Assembly: GCA_963844255.1 (NCBI GenBank) | Contig: CAWJNP010000025.1 | Location: 1 to 64,000 of the forward strand | Reading direction: 5' to 3' | Length of the DNA stretch: 64,000 nucleotides | Source: SZAS-79 sp963844255 | GTDB taxonomy: Bacteria > Pseudomonadota > Gammaproteobacteria > Burkholderiales > SG8-39 | Part shown: piece by piece, positions 50,103-59,239 of the stretch | Layout of the letters: the number at the start of each line of letters is the position of its first letter | Numbering within the stretch: the stretch's first letter is position 1 | Made by a program: the position numbers and the translations under genes | Notes under the pieces: generated by a model | Seen by the model: only the letters and a program-made list of their open reading frames with translations | Databases searched by the model: none | What the model was told of the DNA's origin: nothing

Positions 50103-51536
50103 TCAGACGATACGCACTGAATCGAGCAAGGCCTGCAGAGAATCTGCCCGGTCCAGGCCGAGCACCGCGTCGGCCACGCGCTCGGCGCGCGCTGCACCCA
50201 TCACGCGCTCCGCGTTGCCAAGAAACTTTGCCACGATCTCCGCGGCCGACAGCGGCCGCGCGTCGGAGCCGCGGTTCTCCGCTTCGCGGTGGCGCAACTC
50301 GCGCCCATCCCGGAGGCGCACGACGACTTCCCCGGAGTAGTAGCGCGGGAACGCCGACTGCGGATCGATCTCGTAGCCGGTTTTCGCCATCAGCGCATGG
50401 ATGCGCGGATCGCCCAGCGCGTCGTCTTCGAGTTCCGCCAGGGTGAATTTTCCGCGCACCAGCGCGGCAGCGATCGTGTAATGCACCGAGAATTGCGCCT
50501 CATAGGCATTCTGCGGACGCTGCTTGGCAGCCTGTGGCTCGCACACCACCGCGGTCTGGCCTGCGGCGATGCGCGCCGTGATGGATTCGACGTCCTCGGG
50601 CGAAAACGCGTTTGCGCGACGCAGTTCGAGCGCCGCATCGGCGAATGCATGGTTGAAGTGGCAGGCCGGATACGGCTTCATCGCGACGTTGAGCATTTCC
50701 CAGGTCTCGCCCAGACCGGCGGTACAGGTTGCGAGATCGGCCGCATGTTGCACACCCAGATAGGCATTGAACAAGCCGAAGCGCCCTTCATAGGCGCGCT
50801 TCGGCCCTTCGAAGCCGCCGCGAGCCAGTGCGCAGGCGGTGACTGCGGACGAAGCCGCCCAGCCCGGATGCATGCGCTTGGTCCATGCCCCGTCCTCGAG
50901 AAATTCAAGGCTGCCCGCGGCCATCGACAGCGCGATGCCCTGCGCGTGCGCGATCTGCGCCACGCTCATGCCTGACAGGCGACCGGACGCGAGCGTCGCG
51001 CCGAAGATGCCGACCAGCCCCGTGGGATGAAATCCACGCTGGTGAAAGCCGTTGTTCGCCGCCTGCCCGATGCGGCTGGCCGCCTCGACGCCGACGAGGT
51101 AAGCGGCGAGCGCTTCGCGGCCGCCCGCTTTTTCGCGCTGGCCCACACCGAGCAGCACCGGCACTGCCGAGGCCGAGGCGTGGATCACGCCGCCCGAGTG
51201 GGTGTCGTCGAAATCCAACCCATGAATCAGCGTGCCGTTGGCGAGAATGGCGTCGCGCAGCGGCAGGCCGATGGCCGTGCCGAGCACGGGATACGGCCCC
51301 TCGCCCGCGAGGCCGACGAGCGCATTGATGGTGCGCTGGCCGAATTCGTAGCCGCTCGAGGCGAGGCCGATCCCCAGGCAGTCGAGCACATGGAATTTGG
51401 CTCGATCCACTACCTCGGCAGGGATGTCCTCGAAACGCAGACGCCCGGCAAACGCTGCCAGCGTCTGCGAAATCGTGTCCTCGCCCGCGGCGGCCGGGTC
51501 CGCGACGTGCAATCCGTTCATGGCGGGTGCATTCAT
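50103..51536 (-). CDS. MmgE/PrpD family protein
   Basis: 477 residues. AKFHVLDCLGIGLASSGYE near residue 45, GLDFDDTHSGGVIHAS, GFHPTGLVGIFGATLASGRL and KPYPACHFNHAFADAA are typical of the MmgE/PrpD (2-methylcitrate dehydratase/cis-aconitate decarboxylase-like) family. The start at 51536 has GGAG upstream and matches the family N-terminus. It lies between the GntR regulator and the CoA-ester lyase. Confidence 0.9.
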   Translation of the reverse strand: MNAPAMNGLHVADPAAAGEDTISQTLAAFAGRLRFEDIPAEVVDRAKFHVLDCLGIGLASSGYEFGQRTINALVGLAGEGPYPVLGTAIGLPLRDAILANGTLIHGLDFDDTHSGGVIHASASAVPVLLGVGQREKAGGREALAAYLVGVEAASRIGQAANNGFHQRGFHPTGLVGIFGATLASGRLSGMSVAQIAHAQGIALSMAAGSLEFLEDGAWTKRMHPGWAASSAVTACALARGGFEGPKRAYEGRFGLFNAYLGVQHAADLATCTAGLGETWEMLNVAMKPYPACHFNHAFADAALELRRANAFSPEDVESITARIAAGQTAVVCEPQAAKQRPQNAYEAQFSVHYTIAAALVRGKFTLAELEDDALGDPRIHALMAKTGYEIDPQSAFPRYYSGEVVVRLRDGRELRHREAENRGSDARPLSAAEIVAKFLGNAERVMGAARAERVADAVLGLDRADSLQALLDSVRIV

Positions 51537-51564
51537 GCAGTCTCCATCGAAATTCGTTGAAACA

Positions 51565-52350
51565 TCAGGTGCGCGCCTCTGCATCGCGCCACGAAAAACG
51601 CAGGGACATCGAATACGAAAAGCGCCCCGCCGGATACAGGCTGGTCGAGACCAGCAACATCTTGTCATCTTCCCCCAGATAGTGGCGCGTGATCGCGAGC
51701 CCCGGGGATCCGGCGCGAACCTTGAGCAGGCGCGCGCGCCTCGCCGGAACCGCACAGGCGCTGATGACCTGCTGGACTTCGGCGATGCGCTGCCCGTAGC
51801 GCGTCTCGATCAGGGTATACATCGGCACGCGCAGGTTCTGCAGGTCGCGGCCGAGTGCGGCGTAGGCATGCGGGATGTAGATTTCGCTGACGACCATGGG
51901 CAGCGGATCCGCGTTCTGGTAGCGCACCACGTCGACCACGCGCCAGCGCTGGCCCGGCGCGCAGCGCAGGCGCTCGCACTCCCCCGTGGTCGCGGTCAGG
52001 TCGCGCTCGCCGACGATGGCCAGCCGCGTGTCCTTCACGTAGGTGAACAGATCCGAGATCGAGTCGATCGACTGCACATAGCGAGAGTCGCCGCGCTTGG
52101 CCTTGACGCGCGTACCGATGCCTTGGTGGCGTGACACCATGCCCATTTCGCGCAGGCGGCGCAGCGCCTCGCGCACCGTATGGCGCGACAGGCCGAACTG
52201 CGCGCAAAGCGCCATCTCGGTGGGCAGGAGCGAACCCACCGCATAGCGCCCTGCACTGATATCCGAGATCAGGGAGTCGGCCAGCAGTGAGGTTCGCGAG
52301 GCCGACCCCGTGGGGAGCGGCGCGGCAGCCCGGACCCGTACGCTACCCAT
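51565..52350 (-). CDS. GntR-family transcriptional regulator (HutC/UTRA type)
   Basis: 261 residues. N-terminal winged helix-turn-helix (LLPTEMALCAQFGLSRHTVREALRRLREMG) and a C-terminal UTRA effector domain (CERLRCAPGQRWRVVDVVRY). Sitting inside the CoA-ester catabolic operon, six bases after the CoA-transferase stop, it probably controls this operon. Its operator is not known. Confidence 0.9.
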   Translation of the reverse strand: MGSVRVRAAAPLPTGSASRTSLLADSLISDISAGRYAVGSLLPTEMALCAQFGLSRHTVREALRRLREMGMVSRHQGIGTRVKAKRGDSRYVQSIDSISDLFTYVKDTRLAIVGERDLTATTGECERLRCAPGQRWRVVDVVRYQNADPLPMVVSEIYIPHAYAALGRDLQNLRVPMYTLIETRYGQRIAEVQQVISACAVPARRARLLKVRAGSPGLAITRHYLGEDDKMLLVSTSLYPAGRFSYSMSLRFSWRDAEART

Positions 52351-52356
52351 GCTCGC

Positions 52357-53544
52357 TCAGACCACCCCGGCGGCGCGCAGCGCGGCAATCCGTGCGGCGT
52401 CGTAACCCAGCCCGGCGAGCAAGGCGTCGGTATGCTCACCCATGGCCGGCGCCGCCTGCACCGGATGTTCTTCGCCCATCCTGAGCGGCGAGGCCAGCAG
52501 CCTGACGCTGCGCCCATCCGGATAGGCGAAGTCGAGCACCCTCTTCTGTTCGGCGACAAAAGGATTGTCGAGCGCCTGGGCGATGTCGTTCACCGGCGCC
52601 ACAGGCACCTTGCCGCGCAGTTGTTCCAGCCACGCCGCGGTCGGCTTTTCCATGAGCGCCGCATCGAGCATCTGGGTCACCTTGGTGCGGTTTTCCAGCC
52701 GCGCCTTGTAGGTCGAGAACGCGGGATCCTCGGCCCACTCCGGCCGGCCCAGCTCGCGCGCCAGCACGCCCCAGAATTTTTCCTTGTTGCACATCACGAA
52801 CAGCCAGCCGTCCTCGGTGCGGCACAGCTGGCTCGGGGTGAGCGAAGGGTGCGCCGAACGCGGTTCCCTGCCCTGCACATGGCCTGCGTTCAGGTACCAG
52901 GCGCCCAGGTAGCACAGGTTGTGCAAAGCGACGTCGAACAGGCTCACATCGACGTCGCGCCCCATCCCTGTCTCGCGCGCGGAGAGCACACCTGCGAGCA
53001 GTCCGTGGGCGCAGGCGAGCCCCGTCATCAGGTCGACGATCGAAAGACCGTAGCGTGCCGGCGGTCCGTCGGGCTCTCCGGTCACCGAGAGGTGCCCGGC
53101 TTCGGCCTGCATCAGGTAGTCGTAGCCAGGCCAGGCCGCGCGCGAGCCCTGCCGGCCGTAGGCCGAGAGGTGCGCGCAGACGAGCTTCGGGTTGATTTCC
53201 TTCAGTTCCGCGTAGGTGATGCCCAGCTTGGCAGGTGCATCGCCACGCAGGTTGTCGAGCGTCGCGTCGGCCGTGCGCACGAGGTCAAGAAACACCTTGC
53301 GGCCCTCCGGTTGCTTCAGGTCGAGGACCATGGATTTCTTGTTGCGATTGAAAGCCTGGAAGAACTGGCTGTCACCCGGCCCCTGGAAGAAGGGCCCGAC
53401 CCCGCGCCCGACGTCTCCGCCCTCCGAGGGATTCTCGATCTTGATCACTTCGGCGCCGAGGTCGGCGAGATAGGTGGTGCCGAAAGGGCCCGCGCCGTAC
53501 TGCTCGACCGCGAGGACCCGCAGGCCGGTCAGGGGCAGGCTCAT
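52357..53544 (-). CDS. CaiB/BaiF family CoA-transferase
   Basis: 395 residues. LTGLRVLAVEQYGAGPFGTT, the acidic DLGAEVIKIENPSEGGDVGR, NRNKKSMVLDLKQPEGRKVF and GYDYLMQAEAGHLSVTGEPDG (family III CoA-transferases; the catalytic Asp lies in the last region). Transfers CoA to a carboxylic acid, starting the pathway. Its ATG overlaps the acyl-CoA dehydrogenase stop (ATGA). Confidence 0.92.
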   Translation of the reverse strand: MSLPLTGLRVLAVEQYGAGPFGTTYLADLGAEVIKIENPSEGGDVGRGVGPFFQGPGDSQFFQAFNRNKKSMVLDLKQPEGRKVFLDLVRTADATLDNLRGDAPAKLGITYAELKEINPKLVCAHLSAYGRQGSRAAWPGYDYLMQAEAGHLSVTGEPDGPPARYGLSIVDLMTGLACAHGLLAGVLSARETGMGRDVDVSLFDVALHNLCYLGAWYLNAGHVQGREPRSAHPSLTPSQLCRTEDGWLFVMCNKEKFWGVLARELGRPEWAEDPAFSTYKARLENRTKVTQMLDAALMEKPTAAWLEQLRGKVPVAPVNDIAQALDNPFVAEQKRVLDFAYPDGRSVRLLASPLRMGEEHPVQAAPAMGEHTDALLAGLGYDAARIAALRAAGVV

Positions 53545-54695
53545 GCGGGGTTTCGTTCGATCAGCTGCTTGGCGATGATGATCCGCTGCAACTCGTTGGT
53601 GCCCTCGCCGATGCACATCAAGGGCGCGTCGCGGTAGTAGCGCTCGATGTTGAACTCCTTCGAGTAACCGTAGGCGCCGTGGATGCGCATCGCCTCGATC
53701 GAATTCTCAAGCGCCGATTCGGAGGCGAACAGTTTGGCCATGCCGGCCTCCATGTCGCAGCGCTCGCCGCGGTCGTAGGCGGCGGCCGCGCGCTCCACCA
53801 GCAGGCGCGAGGCCTCAACGCGGGTGGCCATGTCGGCGAGTTTCAGCTGGATCGCCTGGTGCTCGCAGATCGGCTTTCCGAAGGTCTTGCGCACCTGCGC
53901 ATACGCCACCGAGTCTTTCAGCGCCGCGCTCGCGATGCCCACGCCACGCGCGGCGACGTTGATCCGACCCAGTTCGAGTCCGCCCATCACCTGCTGCATG
54001 CCCTTGCCCTCGACGCCGCCGACGAGGTCGTCGGCCGAGACGCGATAGTTGTCGAACACGAGTTCGGCCGAATCGATGCCCTTGTAGCCGAGCTTCTCGA
54101 GTTTTCGGCTGTGCGCGAAGCCCGGGCCTTTCTCGCAGATGAATGCGCTCATGCCCTTGTGGCGCGGATCGGCCTTGGGGTCGGTCTTGACCAGCAGTGC
54201 CACGACGTGCCCGTGGATGCCGTTGGAGATCCAGGTCTTGGTGCCGTTGACGATGTAGGCATCGCCCTCGCGGCGCGCGGTCGTGCGCACCGCCTGCAGG
54301 TCGGTGCCGCAATCGGGCTCGGTCAGCGCAAGGCCGCCACGCAGCTCGCCCGAGGCAAAGCGCGGCAGCCAGCGCCGCTTCTGCTCCTCGGTGCCGGAGC
54401 GCTGGACCAGGGAGGCCATGATCAGGTGCGAATTGATGATCCCGGCGAGCGACATCCAGACTTCGGTGATCTTCTCGATCAGTTTGGCGTAGGTACTCGC
54501 CGACAGGCCCAGTCCGCCGTACTCCTCGCGGATGATGCAGCCGAACAGGCCCATGCCCTTCATCTTCTCGACGATCTCGGCGGGCCAGATATCCCTGGCC
54601 TCGAGTTCGTGCACATGCGCGCGGACCTCGCGTTCGAGGAAGCGGTCCACGGCATCGAGTATTGCGCTTTCCTTGTCATCCACTGGCTGGCTCAT
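53541..54695 (-). CDS. Acyl-CoA dehydrogenase
   Basis: 384 residues. GLALTEPDCGTDLQAV and GDAYIVNGTKTWISNG are the FAD-binding signatures. The catalytic Glu is in CIGEGTNELQRIIIAKQL. Flavoprotein that introduces a 2,3-double bond into an acyl-CoA. In this operon a branched dicarboxylyl-CoA such as methylsuccinyl-CoA is plausible but unproven. Confidence 0.92.
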   Translation of the reverse strand: MSQPVDDKESAILDAVDRFLEREVRAHVHELEARDIWPAEIVEKMKGMGLFGCIIREEYGGLGLSASTYAKLIEKITEVWMSLAGIINSHLIMASLVQRSGTEEQKRRWLPRFASGELRGGLALTEPDCGTDLQAVRTTARREGDAYIVNGTKTWISNGIHGHVVALLVKTDPKADPRHKGMSAFICEKGPGFAHSRKLEKLGYKGIDSAELVFDNYRVSADDLVGGVEGKGMQQVMGGLELGRINVAARGVGIASAALKDSVAYAQVRKTFGKPICEHQAIQLKLADMATRVEASRLLVERAAAAYDRGERCDMEAGMAKLFASESALENSIEAMRIHGAYGYSKEFNIERYYRDAPLMCIGEGTNELQRIIIAKQLIERNPA

Positions 54696-54722
54696 CGTGT
54701 CTCTCCTCTGGCGGCGTGGCGC

Positions 54723-55256
54723 CTAGTAATCCATCTTGTCTTCGGCGGCATGTCCTTCCATCGGCAGCAGGGCGCTGCGCTCGAAGGTCATGAATACGGT
54801 ACCGTCGGATTTTTTCGCCGTGGTGCGCACGGTCACGATGCCGTGGTGGGCGCGCGATTTCGACTCGCGTGTCTCCAGCACCTCGGATTCGGCGTAGAGC
54901 GTGTCGCCGACAAACACCGGCTTCATGAGCTTGATCTTGTCCCAGCCGAGGTTGGCCACCGCCTTGTGGCTGAAATCCGATACGGTCATGCCGGTGACGA
55001 TCGCGAGCGTGAGGCAGGAATTGACCAGCGGCTTGCCGAATTCGGTGTTGGCGGCGTAGGCCAGATCGCTGTGCACCGGGTGCTGGTTCATGGTGAGGAG
55101 CGAAAACCAGATGTTGTCGGTCTCCGTGATCGTCCTGCCGGGACGGTGCTCGTAGATGTCGCCGACCTTGAAATCCCCGAAATAACGGCCGATCGATTCG
55201 CGCGTGCGGTTCGGTCCCACCTTCCTGCTGCGGCTGGCCATGTTTTCCTCACTCAT
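54723..55256 (-). CDS. MaoC-family hydratase
   Basis: 177 residues, hotdog fold. FKVGDIYEHRPGRTITETDN, NQHPVHSDLAYAANTEFGKP (hydratase-2 Asp/His motif) and later VNSCLTLAIVTGM match MaoC dehydratases, including mesaconyl/itaconyl-CoA hydratases. It is the first gene of the operon on the minus strand. Confidence 0.88.
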   Translation of the reverse strand: MSEENMASRSRKVGPNRTRESIGRYFGDFKVGDIYEHRPGRTITETDNIWFSLLTMNQHPVHSDLAYAANTEFGKPLVNSCLTLAIVTGMTVSDFSHKAVANLGWDKIKLMKPVFVGDTLYAESEVLETRESKSRAHHGIVTVRTTAKKSDGTVFMTFERSALLPMEGHAAEDKMDY

Positions 55257-55412
55257 CCGGTTGTCCGGACAAAGTCTGACCGCCGGCCTGCATGCTTGTC
55301 AAGCAGCGGACCGCAATCCCGCGCCGGGATAGCGAAACGCCGGGACGGCACCGGGCGGCGGCCGGTGTAGCATCGGTGAAACTCTTTTCAGCCCGCCACT
55401 CTCCGGACGCCA

Positions 55413-56525
55413 ATGAACGCAGCTGCCAAACCGCCCGCCACCGAACAATTCCTGACCCTGCAGGAGATCGTCACGACTGCACGCCGCAACCTTGCCCCCG
55501 GCCCCTGGGCCTACCTGACCGGCGCCACGGAAACCGAAACCACCTTGCGGCGCAACCGCCAGGCGCTGGATTCGATTGCCTTCCGGCCGCGCGTGCTGAA
55601 CGACGTCAGCAAGGTCGACACCCGCTCCACCTTCCTCGGCCAACCGGTGCGCCTGCCCGTGATGCTGGCGCCCGTGGGCGGCATGGAATCCTTCTCGCCC
55701 GGTGCTGCCGCCGATGCAGCGCGGGGCGCGGCGCAGTTCGGCATCGCCCAGATGCTCTCCTCGGTCTGCCAGCCCGGACTCGAAGCGGTCGCCGCCGCCG
55801 CCGACAACCTGCGCGCGTTCCAGCTCTATGTGCGCGGCGACGACGACTGGGTCGATGCCTGGGTGCCGCGCGCCAAGGCCCATGGCTATCGCGCCTTCTG
55901 CCTCACGGTCGACAGCGCCTACTACAGCCGGCGCGAACGCGACCTTCTTGGCCGTTTTGCCAAGCCCTGGCGCCCGGTGGATACCTCGGGCATGGTGTTC
56001 CAGGCGGCGCTGTCCTGGCGCACCGTGAAACGCCTCAAGCAGATCTGCGACCTGCCCCTGGTGTTGAAGGGCATCGCCACGGTCGAAGACGCCGAGATCG
56101 CGGTCGAGCACGGCGTGGACGTGATCTACGTTTCCAACCACGGCGGCCGGCAGCTCGACCACGGCTTGGGCAGTGCAGCCGTACTGCCTCAGATCATTGC
56201 CGCCGTAAAGGGGCGCGCCGAAGTCTGGGTCGACGGCGGCTTCATGCGCGGCACCGACATCGTCAAGGCCATTGCCCTGGGCGCGAAGACCGTGGGCATC
56301 GGCCGCCTGATGTGCCTGGGCCTCGGCGCCGCGGGCGTCCCGGGCCTGGTGCGCACGCTGGAACTGCTCGAGGAGGAGATTCGCCTGGTGCTCGGCCTGC
56401 TGGGCGTGACTTCGTTCGCCGAACTCACGCCCCGGCATGTGACCAGTGCAGCGCCGGTGTTCGAACCGCATGCCCTGAGCGCGTTTCCGCTGCTCAACGA
56501 ATATCCGGGTACGACCGCGCCCTGA
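55413..56525 (+). CDS. FMN-dependent alpha-hydroxyacid dehydrogenase
   Basis: 370 residues, (S)-2-hydroxy-acid oxidase/lactate dehydrogenase type. AYLTGATETETTLRRNRQ near residue 35, PVMLAPVGGMESFSPGA, the active-site SNHGGRQLD (catalytic His and substrate Arg) and VDGGFMRGTDIVKAIALGA. Oxidises an L-2-hydroxyacid using FMN. It forms a pair with the downstream DUF1185 gene and is divergent from the MaoC operon. Confidence 0.93.
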   Translation: MNAAAKPPATEQFLTLQEIVTTARRNLAPGPWAYLTGATETETTLRRNRQALDSIAFRPRVLNDVSKVDTRSTFLGQPVRLPVMLAPVGGMESFSPGAAADAARGAAQFGIAQMLSSVCQPGLEAVAAAADNLRAFQLYVRGDDDWVDAWVPRAKAHGYRAFCLTVDSAYYSRRERDLLGRFAKPWRPVDTSGMVFQAALSWRTVKRLKQICDLPLVLKGIATVEDAEIAVEHGVDVIYVSNHGGRQLDHGLGSAAVLPQIIAAVKGRAEVWVDGGFMRGTDIVKAIALGAKTVGIGRLMCLGLGAAGVPGLVRTLELLEEEIRLVLGLLGVTSFAELTPRHVTSAAPVFEPHALSAFPLLNEYPGTTAP

Positions 56526-56538
56526 ACAGGAGAAGACC

Positions 56539-57108
56539 ATGAAACTGCAGATCCGAAAGTGGTACACCTTCGTCGACCAGACCGAGGTTGAGCCGGGCCA
56601 GTATCCGTTGCGGAAAGTCGCGGTGGTGGCGGTGATCGGCAATCCGTACGCGGGAAAATACGTCGAGGATTTGAAGCCGATGATCGACGCCAGCGCCGAC
56701 ATCGGCCGGCAGATGGCGGAACGCGCCGTGCAGCTGATGGAGCCGTTCAAGGCACATGGCCTGGGCAAGGGTGGCATTGCGGGCACCGCCGGCGAGCAGG
56801 AGCACGTGAACGCCCTGCTGACCACGGCCTTTGCCGAACCGCTGCGCGAAGCGATCGGTGGCGGCAAGGCCTGGATCTCCTCGATGACCAAACGCGGCCC
56901 GTCGGGCACGACGATCGACATCCCGTTCAACCACAAGGACGCGCTCTATGTGCGCTCGTTCTACGACGGTATCACCCTGACCCTGCACGACGCGCCGAAC
57001 GCGGACGAAATCGCGCTGATCGTGGGCCTGTCCAATCGCGGCCGAGTGGGTGCGCGGGTTGGCGGGCTGAAGCCCGAGGATGTGAAAGGCGAGAACGGGC
57101 TGGTTTAA
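56539..57108 (+). CDS. Amino-acid synthesis family protein (DUF1185)
   Basis: 189 residues. VAVVAVIGNPYAGKYVEDL near residue 28, GKGGIAGTAGEQEHVNALLT and RGPSGTTIDIPFNHKDALYV match the DUF1185 family (named amino-acid synthesis, function unproven). An AGGAG ribosome site precedes the start, 13 bases after the oxidase. Confidence 0.88.
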   Translation: MKLQIRKWYTFVDQTEVEPGQYPLRKVAVVAVIGNPYAGKYVEDLKPMIDASADIGRQMAERAVQLMEPFKAHGLGKGGIAGTAGEQEHVNALLTTAFAEPLREAIGGGKAWISSMTKRGPSGTTIDIPFNHKDALYVRSFYDGITLTLHDAPNADEIALIVGLSNRGRVGARVGGLKPEDVKGENGLV

Positions 57109-57120
57109 GCCGGTCCCCGC

Positions 57121-58221
57121 CTACCCGGCGAGCTCGGCGACCAGCGCAGCGATGGTCTCGCCGGCGCGCCGCGTGCCGCCCTCCGGCTGGCCGTGCGCGC
57201 CCAGCGTGAGGCGCCCGGACTCGAGTGCCGCCGCGACCGCCCGGCGGATCAGGTCCGCTGCGGCCTGCTCGCCCAGGTGTTCGAGCATCAGCGCCGCAGT
57301 CAGCACCTGCGATACCGGGTTGGCGCGATCCTGCCCTGCAATGCCTGGCGCAGAGCCGTGGATCGGCTCGAAATAGGCATACCGGTCACCAATGTTCCCC
57401 GAAGGGCACAGGCCGATTCCGCCGACCGTGGCCCCACCGAGATCCGAGAGGATATCGCCGAGGAAATTCTCCATGACCAGCACGTCGAAATGCCCGGGCT
57501 CCATGACCAGCGCCTGCGCCGCGGCGTCTGCATACAGGTGCTCGCGTCGGATATCCGGGTAGCCCTCGCCAACCTCGTCGAATACCTTGCGAAAGAACGC
57601 GTAGGAGGCCAGCACGTTGCTCTTGTCCACGCAGGTCACGCGCTTCACGCCGTCCTCCGGTGCGCCCTTGCGCCGGCGCGCGAGTTCGAACGCGTAGCGC
57701 ACCACGCGCTCAGTCCCTTTCCTCGTGATCATCAGCGTATCGGCCATCGCGTCGTTCGTGCCGATGCCCTTGCCGCGCGACAGATACAGGCCCTCGGTGT
57801 TTTCGCGCACCAGCGCATAGTCGATCCCGCAGGGCGCGGCACGCACCGGCGCGTTCACGCCCGGGAACAGGCGCACCGGGCGCAGGTTGACGAAGGTATC
57901 GAGCCCGCTCCTCAGCACGCCTCCCAGGGTTCCCGCCTCGGTGCCGTCGGGCAGGCGCACTTCCGGAATGCCCACCGGCCCTTTCATCGTTGCGTGCGCG
58001 GCCTTGATCGCCGCCATGGTCTCGGGCGTCAGGCTGACGCCGCTCTTGCGGTAGAACCCGGCGCCCGCCTCGTGCGTGTCCACCTGCAGATGAAAACTAC
58101 CGAGCGCCTTCTGCGCGGCATCCACCACCTGCATGGCCGCGGCCACCAGTTCGGGGCCGATGCCGTCGCCGTTGATCACGACGATGCGGTAGGTGCGGCC
58201 GGCGGGAGTGTTGTTCGGCAT
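57121..58221 (-). CDS. Isocitrate/isopropylmalate dehydrogenase-family enzyme
   Basis: 366 residues. INGDGIGPELVAAAMQV, FVNLRPVRLFPGV, YALVRENTEGLYLSRG, the metal-binding ENFLGDILSDLGGA and FEPIHGSAPGIAGQ. A decarboxylating hydroxyacid dehydrogenase. It is not clearly IPMDH or ICD, and the sugar-acid neighbours suggest a 2-hydroxyacid or tartrate-type substrate. The palindrome at 58279 lies about 58 bases upstream of the start. Confidence 0.82.
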   Translation of the reverse strand: MPNNTPAGRTYRIVVINGDGIGPELVAAAMQVVDAAQKALGSFHLQVDTHEAGAGFYRKSGVSLTPETMAAIKAAHATMKGPVGIPEVRLPDGTEAGTLGGVLRSGLDTFVNLRPVRLFPGVNAPVRAAPCGIDYALVRENTEGLYLSRGKGIGTNDAMADTLMITRKGTERVVRYAFELARRRKGAPEDGVKRVTCVDKSNVLASYAFFRKVFDEVGEGYPDIRREHLYADAAAQALVMEPGHFDVLVMENFLGDILSDLGGATVGGIGLCPSGNIGDRYAYFEPIHGSAPGIAGQDRANPVSQVLTAALMLEHLGEQAAADLIRRAVAAALESGRLTLGAHGQPEGGTRRAGETIAALVAELAG

Positions 58222-58278
58222 GGCGTTGAATCCTGTCGTTCGTTGCGAGGGTTTGATCTATCGGCGCATGTCCTGAAT

Positions 58279-58296
58279 TGTATCGTTATCGATACA
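58279..58296. repeat. Dispersed repeat with TGTATCG palindrome, copy 3
   Basis: Perfect TGTATCG-TTAT-CGATACA with the same downstream sequence as copy 2 at 48530. A second small hairpin (AGATTT/AAATCT) follows. It lies between the HIBADH-family gene and the isocitrate-dehydrogenase-family gene. Confidence 0.6.
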
Positions 58297-58356
58297 CAAA
58301 CTACCCTGAGCGCCGCTCCTGTGCTTGAGATTTAAGAATAAATCTTTAACAATTAC

Positions 58357-59239
58357 TCAACGACCTCTGGCCAGAAGGTCGATAAAGGCGGAGGGCTCGC
58401 CCTCGCCCTTTCCTTCCTCGACGAGCATCTGAAATCGCGCGATCGCTGCACGCGCCATCGGCAGCGGCACGCCCGCGCCCTCGGCCACGGTCGCCGCGTT
58501 CAGAAGATCCTTCAGCATGACGTTGACCGTGCCCAGCGCCGGCTCCCAGGCGCGCGCGACCATGCGCGGACCGAACACCTGCAAGCGGTTTCGAGTCGGC
58601 AAACCCGTCCTGCAACGCCTCGGGCAACCGCGCCGCGTCCACCCCCGCCGCTTCGGCCAGCCGCATGGCTTCGGCGATCACCGGGAACAGGCTGGCGACG
58701 ATGATCTGGTTGGCGAGCTTGGTCACCTGCCCGGCGCCGGATTCGCCCATGCGCGTGAAACGGCTGGAGAGTTCGGCCATCAGCGGGCGCACGAATTCGA
58801 TCTGCGCCGCCTTGCCGCCAGCCATGATCGCAAGCGTGCCCTGTTCGGCCCCCGGCGTACCGCCCGAGACCGGCGCATCGATATAGCCCATGCCGAGCGC
58901 CTCGAGCCGTGCGGCGTACTCGCGTGCCGACGCAGGCGCAATGCTGGAGAAGTCGATTACGATCTTTCCCTCTACTGCACCTTCCGAGATACCGCCCGCA
59001 CCGAACAGCACCTCCTGCACCGACTTCTGGTCGGTGACGCACATCATCACGATGTCGGCGTAACGTGCGACCGCAGCCGGTGATTCCTTTGCAATGGCGC
59101 CCTTTGCCACGACAGGCGCCAGTTTCTCCGGGCTGCGATTCCACACCGCAACCTTGTAGCCGGCGGCGAGCAGGCGCAGCGTCATGGGCCGGCCCATCAG
59201 GCCGATGCCGATGTAGCCCAGCTTCGGGGAATCACTCAT
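58357..59239 (-). CDS. 3-hydroxyisobutyrate dehydrogenase-family protein (one-base frameshift)
   Basis: About 293 residues. Rossmann motif LGYIGIGLMGRPMTLRLL, DAPVSGGTPGAEQG and the catalytic Lys region GAGQVTKLANQ. An extra base near 58583-58584 breaks the frame after DSKPL; removing it gives QVFGPRMVARA and the normal C-terminus. HIBADH relatives include L-threonate and tartronate-semialdehyde reductases; with ilvD and the epimerase upstream, a sugar-acid dehydrogenase is possible. Its ATG overlaps the ilvD stop. Confidence 0.88.
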
